Shown here piece by piece: positions 33,908 to 45,712 of a stretch of DNA of 64,000 nt. The notes below the pieces were generated by a model. The model saw nothing but the letters and a program-made list of their open reading frames with translations, was not told where the DNA came from and did not search any database. The position numbers were made by a program, and so were the translations under genes. How positions within the stretch are numbered: position 1 is the first letter of the stretch; every line of letters starts with the position of its first letter. The stretch is from Aeromicrobium wangtongii (GTDB taxonomy: Bacteria; Actinomycetota; Actinomycetes; Propionibacteriales; Nocardioidaceae), in contig NZ_CP102173.1 of assembly GCF_024584515.1 (NCBI RefSeq), positions 3,038,001 through 3,102,000 of the forward strand, given 5' to 3'.

Positions 33908-34326
33908 CACAGCTCACCTGTCTCTCGGGTGATGAAGCGTGCCTTCATGGGCAGCTTGTGGATCGCGCGGCGCATGGCCTCGCGTGCGGTCTTCTCGTCG
34001 ACACCGGACAGCTCGAACATGACGCGGCCGGGCTTGACATTGGCGACCCACCACTCGGGCGAGCCCTTGCCCGAACCCATGCGGGTCTCGGCGGGCTTCT
34101 TGGTCAGCGGGCGGTCCGGGTAGATGTTGATCCAGACCTTGCCGCCACGCTTGATGTGACGCGTCATGGCGATACGAGCGGACTCGATCTGACGGTTCGT
34201 CACGTAGGCAGCGGTCACGCACTGGATGCCGTAGTCACCGAACGCCAGCTCGGTGCCGCCCTTGGCGGCGCCGCGACGAGCGGGGTGGTGCTGCTTGCGG
34301 TACTTGACCCTTCGGGGCATCAACAT
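33907..34326 (-). CDS. rplP: Ribosomal protein L16 (uL16)
   Basis: 139 residues beginning [15 protein letters not shown], matching the family MLxPRRVK start, so ATG 34326 is chosen over the second ATG two codons later. GGAGGG lies six bases upstream. [20 protein letters not shown] and [20 protein letters not shown] are conserved 23S/tRNA-contact regions. It is coupled to rpsC by TGATG. Confidence 0.97.
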   Translation of the reverse strand: MLMPRRVKYRKQHHPARRGAAKGGTELAFGDYGIQCVTAAYVTNRQIESARIAMTRHIKRGGKVWINIYPDRPLTKKPAETRMGSGKGSPEWWVANVKPGRVMFELSGVDEKTAREAMRRAIHKLPMKARFITRETGEL

Positions 34327-35156
34327 CAGGAACCCTCCCCTGCAGGAGTAGCGGCGACGGCCTCGGCAGGTGCCTCGGTCGGTGCGGCAGCGGCGTCGGT
34401 CGCGGGAGCGGCCTCGTCGCGAGCAGGACGCTCGGGACGACGCGCGCCACCGGCTCCGCCACGCGCGGGACGACGGTTGCTGCCGGGCGCGGCTGCACGC
34501 TTGGCCGCTTCGGCCTCACGCTCGGCGCGGGTGCCCGCAACCTCGCCCTTGTAGATCCAGACCTTCACGCCGATGCGGCCGAAGGTCGTCTTGGCCTCGT
34601 AGAAGCCGTAGTCGACGTCGGCACGGAGCGTGTGCAGGGGCACGCGGCCCTCGCGGTAGAACTCCGAACGCGACATCTCGGCGCCACCGAGGCGGCCCGA
34701 GCACTGGATCCGGATGCCCTTGGCACCCGAACGCATCGTCGACTGCATCGCCTTGCGCATGGCACGACGGAACTGCACGCGGCCCGAGAGCTGCTCGGCG
34801 ACGCCCTGGGCGACCAGCTGCGCGTCCATCTCGGGGTTCTTGACCTCGAGGATGTTCAGCTGCACCTGCTTGCCCGTGAGCTTCTCGAGCTCGCCGCGGA
34901 TGCGGTCGGCCTCGGCGCCACGGCGACCGATGACGATGCCGGGACGAGCGGTGTGGATGTCGACACGGACGCGGTCACGCGTGCGCTCGATCTCCACGCG
35001 GCTGATGCCGGCGCGGTCCATGCCCTTGGTCAGCATGCGACGGATCTGGACGTCCTCACCGACGTAGCTCTTGTAGAGCTTGTCGGCGTACCAACGGGTC
35101 TTGTGATCCGTCGAGATGCCCAGTCGGAACCCGTGCGGGTTGATTTTCTGTCCCAC
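34326..35156 (-). CDS. rpsC: Ribosomal protein S3 (uS3) with C-terminal extension
   Basis: 276 residues from GTG 35156, about 43 more than E. coli. The KH domain has [20 protein letters not shown], and the C-terminal S3 domain [20 protein letters not shown] and [20 protein letters not shown]. The final 65 residues (from about [11 protein letters not shown]) are Ala/Arg/Pro/Thr-rich and probably disordered. The GTG shares its G with the rplV stop (TAGTG). Confidence 0.97.
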   Translation of the reverse strand: MGQKINPHGFRLGISTDHKTRWYADKLYKSYVGEDVQIRRMLTKGMDRAGISRVEIERTRDRVRVDIHTARPGIVIGRRGAEADRIRGELEKLTGKQVQLNILEVKNPEMDAQLVAQGVAEQLSGRVQFRRAMRKAMQSTMRSGAKGIRIQCSGRLGGAEMSRSEFYREGRVPLHTLRADVDYGFYEAKTTFGRIGVKVWIYKGEVAGTRAEREAEAAKRAAAPGSNRRPARGGAGGARRPERPARDEAAPATDAAAAPTEAPAEAVAATPAGEGS

Positions 35157-35614
35157 TATCGGGCCCCGCCCTTCTTCTTGGAATTCTTGATGTTGGCCGC
35201 ATCGACCCGGGCCTGGACGACCTCACGGGGCTGCACGACCACGGTCAGGTGGCTGCTGCGCTTCAGGATGCGGTTGGCCGCACCCTTGGCGCGGGGACGC
35301 CAGCGCTTCATCGTCGGACCCTCGTCGACCAGCACGGTCGTGATGACCAGGTTGGAGCGATCCAGACCCTCGGTCGTCTCGGCGTTCGCCGCTGCGCTGT
35401 CGACCAGCTTGTAGAACACCTCGGCCACGGCCTGCGGCGCGAACTGCAGGGTGTTGAGGGCGTTCTCGACCGAGTCGCCGCGGATCAGGTCGCCGACACG
35501 GCGCGACTTCTGAGCGGTGACGCGCACGAAACGCGCGACGGCGAAGGCGCCGGGCTCATCGCCCAGGAGCCGCTCGCGGCGAGCGCTCACGTTCTCACGG
35601 GTAGCTGCACTCAT
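35156..35614 (-). CDS. rplV: Ribosomal protein L22 (uL22)
   Basis: 152 residues from ATG 35614, which overlaps the rpsS stop (ATGA). The conserved block is [20 protein letters not shown] and the beta hairpin that lines the exit tunnel is [20 protein letters not shown]. It is longer than E. coli L22 (110) at both ends: about 25 extra N-terminal residues ([15 protein letters not shown]...) and a Lys/Gly-rich tail. Confidence 0.96.
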   Translation of the reverse strand: MSAATRENVSARRERLLGDEPGAFAVARFVRVTAQKSRRVGDLIRGDSVENALNTLQFAPQAVAEVFYKLVDSAAANAETTEGLDRSNLVITTVLVDEGPTMKRWRPRAKGAANRILKRSSHLTVVVQPREVVQARVDAANIKNSKKKGGAR

Positions 35615-35892
35615 CGCCTCTTCGCCTTCCGGTCGTCCTTCTCGTGCCCACGGAACGTGCGGGTCGGGGCGAACTCGCCCAGCTTGTGACCCACCATGGA
35701 GTCCGTGATGAACACGGGCACGTGCTTGCGGCCGTCGTGCACGGCGATCGTGTGTCCGATGAAGGACGGCAGGATCATCGAGCGACGCGACCACGTCTTG
35801 ATCACGTTGTGAGTGTCGGCGGCGTTCTGCGCGTCGACCTTCTTCTCGAGGTGCCCGTCAACGAACGGGCCCTTCTTCAAACTGCGTGGCAT
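35611..35892 (-). CDS. rpsS: Ribosomal protein S19 (uS19)
   Basis: 93 residues: [40 protein letters not shown] and [20 protein letters not shown]. The normal length and sequence for the head of the 30S subunit. It lies 33 bases after rplB. Confidence 0.98.
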   Translation of the reverse strand: MPRSLKKGPFVDGHLEKKVDAQNAADTHNVIKTWSRRSMILPSFIGHTIAVHDGRKHVPVFITDSMVGHKLGEFAPTRTFRGHEKDDRKAKRR

Positions 35893-35925
35893 ATCAATTC
35901 TCTCCTGGTTCCTGAGCCGTCAAGC

Positions 35926-36753
35926 TCAGCGGCCGGACTTGCGGCGGCGGACGATCTGGGAGTCGCTGGCCTTGCGCTTGCGCGTACGGCCTTCCGGCTT
36001 GCCCCACGGGGAGACGGGGTGACGTCCACCGGACGTCTTGCCCTCACCACCACCGTGCGGGTGGTCGACCGGGTTCATCGCGACACCGCGGACGGTCGGG
36101 CGCTTGCCCTTCCAGCGGTTGCGTCCGGCCTTGCCCCAGTTGATGTTCGACTGCTCGGCGTTGCCGACCTCGCCGATCGTGGCGCGGCAGCGGACGTCGA
36201 CGTAGCGCATCTCGCCGGAGGGCAGTCGCAGCTGAGCCTTGGCGCCCTCCTTCGCGACGAGCTGGACCTTGACGCCTGCGGAGCGACCCATCTTCGCGCC
36301 GCCACCGGGGCGGAGCTCGATGTTGTGCAGCAGGGTGCCGACCGGGATGTTGCGCAGGGGCAGGTTGTTGCCGACCTTGATGTCGGAACCGACACCGGAC
36401 TCGACAGCCATGCCCTGCTTCAGGCCCTCAGGGGCGATGATGTAGCGCTTCTCGCCATCGGCGTAGTGCAGCAGCGCGATGCGAGCGGTGCGGTTCGGGT
36501 CGTACTCGATGTGAGCGACCTTGGCCGGCACGCCGTCCTTGTCGTAGCGACGGAAGTCGATGATGCGGTAGGCACGCTTGTGCCCGCCGCCCTGGTGACG
36601 CGTCGTGATCCGGCCCTGGTTGTTGCGGCCACCCTTCTTGGGCAGCGGCTGCACCAGGGACTTCTCCGGCGTGGTGCGCGTGATCTCGGCGAAGTCGGCG
36701 ACGCTGGAGCCTCGGCGGCCCGGCGTGGTCGGCTTGTACTTGCGAATAGCCAT
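35926..36753 (-). CDS. rplB: Ribosomal protein L2 (uL2)
   Basis: 275 residues. It is essential for peptidyl-transferase assembly. The conserved peptidyl-transferase region is [20 protein letters not shown] (including the His needed for activity), and [20 protein letters not shown] is the usual N terminus. It is 13 bases after rplW. Confidence 0.98.
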   Translation of the reverse strand: MAIRKYKPTTPGRRGSSVADFAEITRTTPEKSLVQPLPKKGGRNNQGRITTRHQGGGHKRAYRIIDFRRYDKDGVPAKVAHIEYDPNRTARIALLHYADGEKRYIIAPEGLKQGMAVESGVGSDIKVGNNLPLRNIPVGTLLHNIELRPGGGAKMGRSAGVKVQLVAKEGAKAQLRLPSGEMRYVDVRCRATIGEVGNAEQSNINWGKAGRNRWKGKRPTVRGVAMNPVDHPHGGGEGKTSGGRHPVSPWGKPEGRTRKRKASDSQIVRRRKSGR

Positions 36754-36766
36754 ATGTCCTCAGTCC

Positions 36767-37072
36767 TCAGGCGCTCGGCGTCGAGAAGATGTCGATGCTC
36801 TGACCGGCGGCGACACTCACGATTGCTCGCTTGGTGTCCTTGCGCTTGCCCTGACCCGTCTTGGTGCGACGGGTCTTGCCCTTGCGGTTGAGCGTGTTGA
36901 CCGCGGTGACCTTGACGCCGAAGATCTTCTCGACGGCGATCTTGATCTCCGTCTTGTTGGCGTCGGGGTGCACCACGAACGTGTACTTGTTGTCGTCGAG
37001 CAGGCCGTAGCTCTTCTCGCTGACGACCGGCGCGAGCAGAACGTCGCGGTGGTCCTTGTAGATCGTGCTCAT
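36767..37072 (-). CDS. rplW: Ribosomal protein L23 (uL23)
   Basis: 101 residues: [20 protein letters not shown] and [20 protein letters not shown]. It sits at the exit-tunnel rim where SRP and trigger factor dock. Its ATG overlaps the rplD stop (ATGA). Confidence 0.97.
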   Translation of the reverse strand: MSTIYKDHRDVLLAPVVSEKSYGLLDDNKYTFVVHPDANKTEIKIAVEKIFGVKVTAVNTLNRKGKTRRTKTGQGKRKDTKRAIVSVAAGQSIDIFSTPSA

Positions 37073-38052
37073 GAGGCGTCTCCTGCCTTCGTGAAGCCGG
37101 CAGCCTCAGCCGTCTCGGCAGAGTCGAACCAGACCTCGGGCTCGACGTCGGCGTAGCCGGCGTCCCCGTCGGTGTAGAAGTGACCCTCGGCGGCCTTGAC
37201 CTCGTGGCCCTTGGGAGCGTTGCCGCTCTTCAGAGGAGCCTTCGAGCCCGGGCCGTACGGCTGGGTCGCGGTGGCGTTGGCCGGAACCGTTGCACCCTCG
37301 CCCGCGTCAGCGGCCGGAGCCTCGGCAGCGGGAGCCTTCTCGGCAGCGGCCTTCTTGGCCGGAGCCTTCTTGGCGGCCTTCTTGGGCGCCGGGGCCTTGT
37401 CCTTGTCGGACACCTGGGTGGCCAGCTCGCTGAGGGCGACGGTCTCGCTGCCCTCGGCCGAGCGTGCCGCCACGAAGGCGTCGAACGCGGCCTGCGTGAA
37501 GATCAGGTCATCGGCCTTCAGGACGTCGTAGGTGTTGAGCTGGTCGAACGTCAGGATGACCGTGTGGTCGACGTTGCGCAGGCTCAGCGCCGTGACGGTG
37601 TCGGCACGATCGACGACGATCAGCACGCGGGGACGAGGAGTGAGCTCGCGCAGCGTGGCGATGGCACCCTTCGTCGACGGCGCGTCGCCGCCCACGATGC
37701 TCTCGACGATGTGCAGGCGACCCGTGCGGGCCCGGTCCGACAGGGCGCCACGCAGAGCGGCGGCCTTCATCTTCTTGGGCGTGCGCTGGTCGTACGAGCG
37801 CGGCGTCGGGCCGTGGACCGTTCCACCACCGTTGTACTGGGGTGCGCGGATCGAGCCCTGACGGGCGCGACCGGTGCCCTTCTGGCGGTAGGGCTTCTTG
37901 CCACCGCCGGACACCTCCCCGCGCGTCTTGGTGCTGTGCGTGCCCTGGCGCGCCGCAGCGAGCTGCGCGACGACGACCTGGTGGATCAGCGGGATGTTCG
38001 TCTGGACGTCGAAGATGTCGACGGGCAGCTGCGCATCAATGGTCTTGACCAT
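37069..38052 (-). CDS. rplD: Ribosomal protein L4 (uL4) with an extra C-terminal domain
   Basis: 327 residues against about 200 in E. coli. Residues 1-208 are L4 ([60 protein letters not shown]). Residues 209-262 form an Ala/Lys/Pro linker ([20 protein letters not shown]). The last 60 residues ([20 protein letters not shown], then [16 protein letters not shown]) resemble the small actinobacterial sunset-type domain that ends several ribosomal and secreted proteins, with the usual KGN and YH positions partly changed. ATG 38052 is chosen, with GGGAG upstream; a TTG nine bases earlier is rejected. Confidence 0.95.
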   Translation of the reverse strand: MVKTIDAQLPVDIFDVQTNIPLIHQVVVAQLAAARQGTHSTKTRGEVSGGGKKPYRQKGTGRARQGSIRAPQYNGGGTVHGPTPRSYDQRTPKKMKAAALRGALSDRARTGRLHIVESIVGGDAPSTKGAIATLRELTPRPRVLIVVDRADTVTALSLRNVDHTVILTFDQLNTYDVLKADDLIFTQAAFDAFVAARSAEGSETVALSELATQVSDKDKAPAPKKAAKKAPAKKAAAEKAPAAEAPAADAGEGATVPANATATQPYGPGSKAPLKSGNAPKGHEVKAAEGHFYTDGDAGYADVEPEVWFDSAETAEAAGFTKAGDAS

Positions 38053-38057
38053 GATCG

Positions 38058-38714
38058 TCAAGCTCCCTTCACTGCAGAGCGGATGACGACGAGGGCACCC
38101 TTGGGGCCGGGAACGGCGCCCTTGATGAGGATGACGCCCTTGTCGGTGTCGACCGCGTGGATCTTGAGGTTCTGGGTGGTGACCTGCTCGGCACCCATGT
38201 GACCGGCCATGCGCAGACCCTTGAAGACGCGACCCGGGGTGGCGCAGCCACCGATCGAGCCGGGCTTGCGGTGGTTGCGGTGCGCGCCGTGCGAGGCGCC
38301 GACGCCGTGGAAGCCGTGACGCTTCATGACGCCCGCGAAGCCCTTGCCCTTGCTGGTCGCGGTGGCGTCGACGACGTCGCCGGCAGCGAAGATCTCCGGG
38401 GAGATCTCCTGGCCCAGGGTGTAGTCGCCGATGGCCTCGGTGCGGATCTCGACGACGTGACGGCGCGGCGTGACGCCGGCCTTCGCGAAGTGACCGGAGA
38501 CGGGCTTGTTGACCTTGCGTCCGTCGATCTCGCCGAAGCCGATCTGGACGGCCGAGTAGCCGTCGGTCTCACGCGTACGGATCTGCGTGACGACGTTGGT
38601 GTCGGCCGCGATGACGGTGACAGGAATGACCTTGTTGTCGGCGTCCCATACCTGGGTCATGCCGAGCTTGCGGCCGAGGAGGCCGCGCGTGGTTGCTGTG
38701 CTGGTGTCGCTCAT
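38058..38714 (-). CDS. rplC: Ribosomal protein L3 (uL3)
   Basis: 218 residues from ATG 38714. [20 protein letters not shown] is the family N terminus and [20 protein letters not shown] then [20 protein letters not shown] the rRNA-core loop. The frame is open to 38810 inside rpsJ and is rejected. It lies 16 bases after rpsJ. Confidence 0.98.
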   Translation of the reverse strand: MSDTSTATTRGLLGRKLGMTQVWDADNKVIPVTVIAADTNVVTQIRTRETDGYSAVQIGFGEIDGRKVNKPVSGHFAKAGVTPRRHVVEIRTEAIGDYTLGQEISPEIFAAGDVVDATATSKGKGFAGVMKRHGFHGVGASHGAHRNHRKPGSIGGCATPGRVFKGLRMAGHMGAEQVTTQNLKIHAVDTDKGVILIKGAVPGPKGALVVIRSAVKGA

Positions 38715-38730
38715 TGGTCGCTGACTCCCC

Positions 38731-39039
38731 TCAGAGCTTGATCTCGATGTCGACACCAGCAGGCAGGTCGAGTCGCATGAGCGAGTCGACCGTCTTCGGC
38801 GTCGGGTCAATGATGTCGATGAGACGCTTGTGCGTGCGCATCTCGAAGTGCTCGCGGCTGTCCTTGTACTTGTGCGGCGAACGGATCACGCAGAACACGT
38901 TCTTCTCGGTGGGCAGCGGCACCGGTCCTGCGACCTTGGCGCCCGTGCGCGTCACAGTGTCGACGATCTTGCGCGCCGACGAGTCAATGACCTCGTGGTC
39001 GTAGGCCTTGAGCCGGATACGGATTTTTTGTCCCGCCAT
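38731..39039 (-). CDS. rpsJ: Ribosomal protein S10 (uS10)
   Basis: 102 residues, [20 protein letters not shown] to [30 protein letters not shown] is the conserved loop. It also acts in NusB/NusE antitermination in other bacteria. It is the first gene of the 21-gene S10-spc cluster, with AAGGACAAG upstream of the ATG and a long leader. Confidence 0.98.
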   Translation of the reverse strand: MAGQKIRIRLKAYDHEVIDSSARKIVDTVTRTGAKVAGPVPLPTEKNVFCVIRSPHKYKDSREHFEMRTHKRLIDIIDPTPKTVDSLMRLDLPAGVDIEIKL

Positions 39040-39477
39040 GCTCTCGCTTGTCCTTTACGTTCGTTCGCTTCGCAGTCTCGCCCCGGATCGAGGGAGAAAG
39101 GCTCCTCCCTCCCGCCGACCCCCGAGGTCGGGCGTGTCGCGGCCCGACGGGCACATACGTCACACACTTCTCGAGTTAGGTGGTTGGACCCGCATCAGCG
39201 GGACAAGCTCGATCTCTGGTTCGGTGCCGCGGTCTTTCCCGGCGTGAGAGGCCGGACCTCGACACCCCAGCGATCAAGCCGGAGCAACCGCACTATTCTG
39301 ACAGACCCGCCGCGGTAAACACAAATCGGCCCCTTCCGGTGGTGATCGCGTGCGGTCGACGTGTCGCTCCGGATCGTGGGAACTTCGCGTGTCGCTGTGG
39401 CGACACCATGTCACCACTGCCAGAGTATGAGCGTCCTGCACGGGGAAGGATCCCGTGCGCTCGATCGAAGGAGCTCC
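39040..39477. other. Divergent regulatory region between rpsJ and a lipoprotein gene
   Basis: 438 bases without a gene. The rpsJ side carries a probable leader of about 250 bases with a stem of 7 bp at 39091-39112 (GAGGGAG/CTCCCTC) and a nearby CCGACC/GGTCGG pair around 39116-39132. In E. coli the S10 leader mediates control by L4; the structures here are not recognisably the same. The lipoprotein side has a GAAGGAG ribosome site at about 39468. Short open frames are present but none looks coding. Confidence 0.6.
39295..39324 (-). promoter_or_regulatory. Candidate promoter of the S10 operon
   Basis: On the minus strand TTGTGT (39319-39324) is followed after 18 bases by CAGAAT (39295-39300). 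The match is moderate. The predicted leader before rpsJ is about 250 bases. Confidence 0.35.
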
Positions 39478-40104
39478 ATGCGCACCACCCATCGCCTCTC
39501 GGCTGCGTCACTCGCAGCCGCCCTGTTGTTGTCGGTCACCGCTTGCGGCGGCTCGGACGACAGCGACGGCACGACGTCCGGCACCACGACGAAGTCCGAG
39601 ACGTCCGCGACTCCCCCGCCGGTGCCTGAGCCGTCCGAGACCCCGGCGGCCGCCGAGCAGAAGCAGATCGCCGCCGACGAGACGATCACCGACGACGACT
39701 TCGGCCACACGATCAAGATCACCGGCGTGGTGCGTGACTTCGTGGCGCCGTCGAGGACCAACATCCCCGAACGGGGCGGCGAGTGGGTCCTCGTGCAGCT
39801 CGACGTCGCGGCCGGCGACAAGTACAGCGGCGGCGTGCAGGGCGGCTTCACCCTGCAGTCCGGCGGTGAGCTGGGCGGCACCACGACCGGGATCATCGAC
39901 GCCGACATGACGGCGGCCGGCTTCCAGCCGTGGGAGACCGCCAGCGCCGGTGAGAAGACCAAGGGCTGGGTGGCCTTCCAGATCAACACCCGCTCCGATG
40001 CGTACACGTTCCAGTACAAGCGGGGCGCGGCCAAGATCATCGGTGGCGGCGACACCAAGCAGATCCCCGAGAAGATCTGGACGGTGGACCTGCCCACGGC
40101 GTGA
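39478..40104 (+). CDS. Lipoprotein, DUF4352-like
   Basis: 208 residues from ATG 39478, set by GAAGGAG six bases upstream. Lipobox VTAC (Cys23) is followed by a Thr/Pro/Ser-rich linker to about residue 65. The domain that follows (TIKITGVVRDFVAPS, GGEWVLVQLDVAAGDKYSGG, GEKTKGWVAFQI) has the layout of the DUF4352/telomeric-repeat-like beta-sandwich found in many Gram-positive lipoproteins; function unknown. It is divergent from the S10 operon and followed by a hairpin. Confidence 0.78.
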   Translation: MRTTHRLSAASLAAALLLSVTACGGSDDSDGTTSGTTTKSETSATPPPVPEPSETPAAAEQKQIAADETITDDDFGHTIKITGVVRDFVAPSRTNIPERGGEWVLVQLDVAAGDKYSGGVQGGFTLQSGGELGGTTTGIIDADMTAAGFQPWETASAGEKTKGWVAFQINTRSDAYTFQYKRGAAKIIGGGDTKQIPEKIWTVDLPTA

Positions 40105-40124
40105 TCCCTGCGCTCGGCGCCCAC

Positions 40125-40154
40125 GGCCCGCTCCCGCCACGGCGGGGGCGGGCC
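40125..40154. terminator. Terminator-like hairpin between the lipoprotein and CDF genes
   Basis: GGCCCGCTCCCGCC (40125-40138) and GCGGGGGCGGGCC (around 40142-40154) form a stem of about 13 bp with one G:T position, between convergent genes. A T-rich tail is weak on both sides. Confidence 0.6.
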
Positions 40155-40161
40155 GTCGTCG

Positions 40162-41076
40162 TCAGTGGTGCAGGTGCGGCTCGGAGTCCTGGTGGCCGGC
40201 CGGCTCGATCTGGAAGGTCGAGTGCGCGACGTCGAAGTGGTCGTCGAGGCATCCCCGGAGACGGTCGAGCACGGCGTGGGCCTCGTCCATGCCGGTGATG
40301 TCATCGTCGACCACGACGTGGGCGCTCATGACGGGCATGCCCGAGGTGATGGTCCAGACGTGCAGGTCGTGCACGTCCTTCACGCCCGGCGTCCCGATCA
40401 GGTGTGCGCGCAGGTCGGCCAGGTCGACGTCGCCGGGGCTGGACTCCATCAGCACCTCCACGACGTCCTTGAGCAGCGACACCGCCCGCGGCAGGATCAT
40501 CGCGGCGATGACCAGGGAGGCGATGGCGTCGGCCGCGTACCAGTCCGTCGCCAGGATCACGCCGGCCGAGACCAGCACCGCAACGGAGCCCAGCGCGTCC
40601 CCCAGCACCTCCAGATAGGCGCCCCGGACGTTCAGGCTCTCCTTGGAGCCGTCGCGCAGCAGCAGCAGGCCGATGACGTTCGCGATCAGGCCGACCGCGC
40701 CGGCGAACAGGATCAACCCGCCATCGAGCTCGGGGGCGTCGCCGAACCGGCCGATCGCGTGCACCGCCACCCACACCGCCAGGCCGAGCAGCACCAGGCC
40801 GTTGAGGCCGGCGGCCAGGATCTCGGTGCGGTGGTAGCCGAAGGTGCGCCGGGAGCCCGGCCCTCCCCCGCGCTGGGCCACCGTGATGGCCGCCAGCGCC
40901 ATCAGGATGCCGAACGAGTCGCCGAGCATGTGCCCGGCGTCGGCCAGCAGCGCCAGGCTGCCGGTCACGGCGGCCACGACGGCCTCGACCACCAGGACCG
41001 TCACCGACAGCGCGAGCACCAGGGTGAGTCGCCCTCGGTGCTGCACGCCCGTGCCGTGCGCGTGATCGTGGCCCAT
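40162..41076 (-). CDS. Cation diffusion facilitator (CDF) family metal transporter
   Basis: 304 residues, six predicted transmembrane helices and a cytosolic C-terminal domain. CDF proteins export Zn, Co, Cd or similar divalent ions in exchange for protons. The transport-site motifs are LLADAGHMLGDSFG in helix 2 and YLEVLGDALGSVAVL in helix 5. The ends are His-rich (MGHDHAHGTGVQHRG and EPHLHH). The C-terminal domain has VKDVHDLHVWTITSGMPVMS, typical of the CzcD/ZitB group, so zinc is the likely substrate. It lies downstream of tuf after a terminator. Confidence 0.9.
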   Translation of the reverse strand: MGHDHAHGTGVQHRGRLTLVLALSVTVLVVEAVVAAVTGSLALLADAGHMLGDSFGILMALAAITVAQRGGGPGSRRTFGYHRTEILAAGLNGLVLLGLAVWVAVHAIGRFGDAPELDGGLILFAGAVGLIANVIGLLLLRDGSKESLNVRGAYLEVLGDALGSVAVLVSAGVILATDWYAADAIASLVIAAMILPRAVSLLKDVVEVLMESSPGDVDLADLRAHLIGTPGVKDVHDLHVWTITSGMPVMSAHVVVDDDITGMDEAHAVLDRLRGCLDDHFDVAHSTFQIEPAGHQDSEPHLHH

Positions 41077-41142
41077 GCCCCAAGGCTAGGCCGTCGGGGC
41101 ACAGGATCGGATCCGCCACCTGCGCGAGCCCTCACATGCCGA

Positions 41143-41178
41143 AGGGCCCCGCCCCAGCCGAAGCTGGAACGGGGCCCT
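41143..41178 (-). terminator. Terminator-like hairpin after tuf
   Basis: AGGGCCCCG (41143-41151) and CGGGGCCCT (41170-41178) pair around an inner CAGC/GCTG stem with the loop CGAA. It begins 21 bases after the tuf stop on the minus strand. T-run weak. Confidence 0.7.
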
Positions 41179-41198
41179 GAGGCAGTAACGAGAAAGTG

Positions 41199-42392
41199 TT
41201 ACTTGTTGATCTTCGTGACGCGGCCTGCGCCCACCGTGCGTCCACCCTCACGGATGGCGAAGCGGAGTCCCTCTTCCATGGCGATCGGCTGGATCAGCTG
41301 AACGCTCATTTCCGTGTTGTCGCCGGGCATGACCATCTCGGTGCCCTCGGGCAGCGTGACGACGCCGGTGACGTCCGTGGTGCGGAAGTAGAACTGCGGA
41401 CGGTAGTTGTTGAAGAACGGCGTGTGACGGCCGCCCTCCTCCTTCGACAGGATGTAGACCTGGCCCTCGAACTCCGTGTGGGGAGTCGTCGAACCGGGCG
41501 CGATGATGACCATGCCGCGCTCGACGTCCTCGCGCTTGGTACCGCGCAGGAGCAGTCCGACGTTCTCGCCGGCCTGACCCTCGTCGAGCAGCTTGCGGAA
41601 CATCTCGATACCGGTGACCGTGGTGGTCTGCTTGGTGTCGCGGATGCCGATGATGTCGACGGTGTCGGTCACCTTGATGATGCCGCGCTCGATACGACCG
41701 GTGATGACGGTTCCACGACCGGTGATCGTGAAGACGTCCTCGACGGGCATGAGGAACGGCTTGTCCGTCTCACGCGGGGGCATGGGGATGTAGTCATCCA
41801 CAGCCTGCATGAGCTCCAGGACCGACTCGCCCCACTTCTCGTCGCCGGCCAGGGCCGGAACGGCTGCGACCCGGACGACCGGGACGTTGTCGCCGTCGAA
41901 GTCCTGGTCGCTGAGCAGCTCCCGGACCTCCATCTCGACAAGCTCGAGGATCTCTTCGTCGTCGACCATGTCGCACTTGTTCAGTGCGACGACCATCGCG
42001 GGCACGCCGACCTGGCGAGCGAGCAGCACGTGCTCGCGCGTCTGGGGCATGGGGCCGTCGGTGGCGGCGACCACGAGGATCGCGCCGTCCATCTGAGCCG
42101 CACCGGTGATCATGTTCTTGACGTAGTCCGCGTGTCCCGGGCAGTCGACGTGCGCGTAGTGGCGGTTCTCGGTCTGGTACTCGACGTGCGAGATGGAGAT
42201 CGTGATGCCGCGCTGGCGCTCTTCGGGTGCCTTGTCGATCTGATCGAAGGCCGAGGCCTCGTTCAGATCGGGGTACTTGTCGTGCAGCACCTTGGTGATC
42301 GCCGCGGTAAGAGTCGTCTTACCGTGGTCGATGTGACCGATGGTGCCGATGTTCATGTGCGGCTTGGTCCGCTCGAACTTCGCCTTAGCCAC
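41199..42392 (-). CDS. tuf: Elongation factor Tu
   Basis: 397 residues from GTG 42392. It delivers aminoacyl-tRNA to the ribosome. The GTPase motifs are [20 protein letters not shown] and NKCDMVD. The effector loop [12 protein letters not shown] is conserved, and the C-terminal [20 protein letters not shown] region is intact. It is the last gene of the str operon; the 91-base gap from fusA carries two small hairpins. Confidence 0.99.
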   Translation of the reverse strand: MAKAKFERTKPHMNIGTIGHIDHGKTTLTAAITKVLHDKYPDLNEASAFDQIDKAPEERQRGITISISHVEYQTENRHYAHVDCPGHADYVKNMITGAAQMDGAILVVAATDGPMPQTREHVLLARQVGVPAMVVALNKCDMVDDEEILELVEMEVRELLSDQDFDGDNVPVVRVAAVPALAGDEKWGESVLELMQAVDDYIPMPPRETDKPFLMPVEDVFTITGRGTVITGRIERGIIKVTDTVDIIGIRDTKQTTTVTGIEMFRKLLDEGQAGENVGLLLRGTKREDVERGMVIIAPGSTTPHTEFEGQVYILSKEEGGRHTPFFNNYRPQFYFRTTDVTGVVTLPEGTEMVMPGDNTEMSVQLIQPIAMEEGLRFAIREGGRTVGAGRVTKINK

Positions 42393-42436
42393 TTGGGGCT
42401 CCTTCTTCGAATTGGTTGCTGTTGAACGCCGTCGGT

Positions 42437-42476
42437 TACTCGCGGCACGAGTACCTCAGGCCATCTTATGAGATGG
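42437..42476 (-). other. Two small stem-loops in the fusA-tuf gap
   Basis: CCATCT-TATG-AGATGG (42461-42476) and TACTCG-CGGCA-CGAGTA (42437-42453) are two perfect 6-bp stems in a 91-base gap. They may set the relative abundance of tuf message by processing or pausing; neither is followed by a T-run. Confidence 0.55.
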
Positions 42477-42483
42477 TCCGCTG

Positions 42484-44595
<2,112 letters not shown>

Positions 44596-44661
44596 GAGTG
44601 AAATCGCTTCCTTTGATGCGGGGCCCCGCCGGTAACGGCGGAGGGTGAAGGTGGTGCTGAC

Positions 44662-45132
44662 TTACCAGCGGTAGTGGGCGAAGGCCTTGTTGGCTTCAGC
44701 CATCTTGTGCGTGTCTTCGCGCTTCTTGACGGCGCCGCCGAGACCGTTGCTGGCGTCGAGCAGCTCGTTCATGAGGCGCTCGGCCATGGTCTTCTCGCGG
44801 CGCGAGCCGGCGTAGCTGACCAGCCAGCGCAGGGCCAGGGTGTTCTGGCGGACCGCGCGGACCTCGATCGGGACCTGGTAGGTCGCGCCACCGACACGGC
44901 GGCTCTTGACCTCGATGGCCGGCTTGACGTTGTCCAGCGCGCGCTTGAGCGTGATGACCGGATCGGTGCCGGACTTCTCACGCGTGCCCTCGAGGGCGGC
45001 GTAGACGATGCGCTGGGCGACCTGCTTCTTGCCGTCGACCAGGACCTTGTTGATCAGTGAAGTGACGAGCTGGCTTCCGTAGACCGGATCAGTCTCGACG
45101 ACGCGCTTGGGCGCGGGACCCTTACGAGGCAT
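44662..45132 (-). CDS. rpsG: Ribosomal protein S7 (uS7)
   Basis: 156 residues from ATG 45132, sharing its A with the rpsL stop (TAATG). [40 protein letters not shown] and the C-terminal [16 protein letters not shown] are conserved. The frame runs upstream through rpsL and is rejected. S7 is the operon's autogenous regulator in E. coli. Confidence 0.98.
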   Translation of the reverse strand: MPRKGPAPKRVVETDPVYGSQLVTSLINKVLVDGKKQVAQRIVYAALEGTREKSGTDPVITLKRALDNVKPAIEVKSRRVGGATYQVPIEVRAVRQNTLALRWLVSYAGSRREKTMAERLMNELLDASNGLGGAVKKREDTHKMAEANKAFAHYRW

Positions 45133-45506
45133 TACTTCTTCTCCTTCTTGGCGCCGTACAGGCTGCGAGCCTGCTTGCGACCCTTGACTGCCTGCGTGTC
45201 GAGTGCGCCGCGGATGATCTTGTAACGGACACCGGGCAGATCCTTGACTCGACCGCCACGCACGAGCACGATCGAGTGCTCCTGCAGGTTGTGGCCCTCG
45301 CCGGGAATGTATGCAGTGACCTCGGTACCGCTCGACAGCTTCACGCGAGCGACCTTGCGGAGCGCGGAGTTCGGCTTCTTCGGAGTGGTGGTGTAGACGC
45401 GGGTGCAGACACCGCGACGCTGAGGGGATCCCTTGAGCGCGGGGGTCGTCGTCTTGACGACCTTGCGCTGACGGCCCTTGCGGACCAGCTGGTTGATCGT
45501 GGGCAC
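45132..45506 (-). CDS. rpsL: Ribosomal protein S12 (uS12)
   Basis: 124 residues, [20 protein letters not shown]. The decoding-centre loops [11 protein letters not shown] and [11 protein letters not shown] carry the wild-type lysines (K43 and K88 in E. coli numbering) associated with streptomycin sensitivity. First gene of the str operon rpsL-rpsG-fusA-tuf. Confidence 0.99.
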   Translation of the reverse strand: MPTINQLVRKGRQRKVVKTTTPALKGSPQRRGVCTRVYTTTPKKPNSALRKVARVKLSSGTEVTAYIPGEGHNLQEHSIVLVRGGRVKDLPGVRYKIIRGALDTQAVKGRKQARSLYGAKKEKK

Positions 45507-45617
45507 TACAAACTTCCTTCTTCTGGCTGGCGCGAGCCATGAGTCGTGAAGCGCTCACCGCCCCAAAATTCTGGCGGGATGTGCGCAACGGCCTGAGGAG
45601 TTCAGGCACAGCGCCTA

Positions 45618-45647
45618 ATACTACCGGTCACCCCCGCCCCATTCCAA
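45618..45647 (-). promoter_or_regulatory. Candidate promoter of the str operon
   Basis: On the minus strand TTGGAA (45642-45647) is followed after 18 bases by TAGTAT (45618-45623). The predicted leader before rpsL is about 105 bases. It lies in the 206-base gap to the next gene, which holds no coding sequence. Confidence 0.5.
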
Positions 45648-45712
45648 ATTCACCGGGTGCGGGCGTTCGAGCGGGCTGTCCACGAGGCCCATCGGGCGCC
45701 GTGGTGCCGCGC

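Noticed and set aside
45132..45506. Streptomycin-resistance changes in S12
   Set aside because: The loops [11 protein letters not shown] and [11 protein letters not shown] carry the wild-type lysines.
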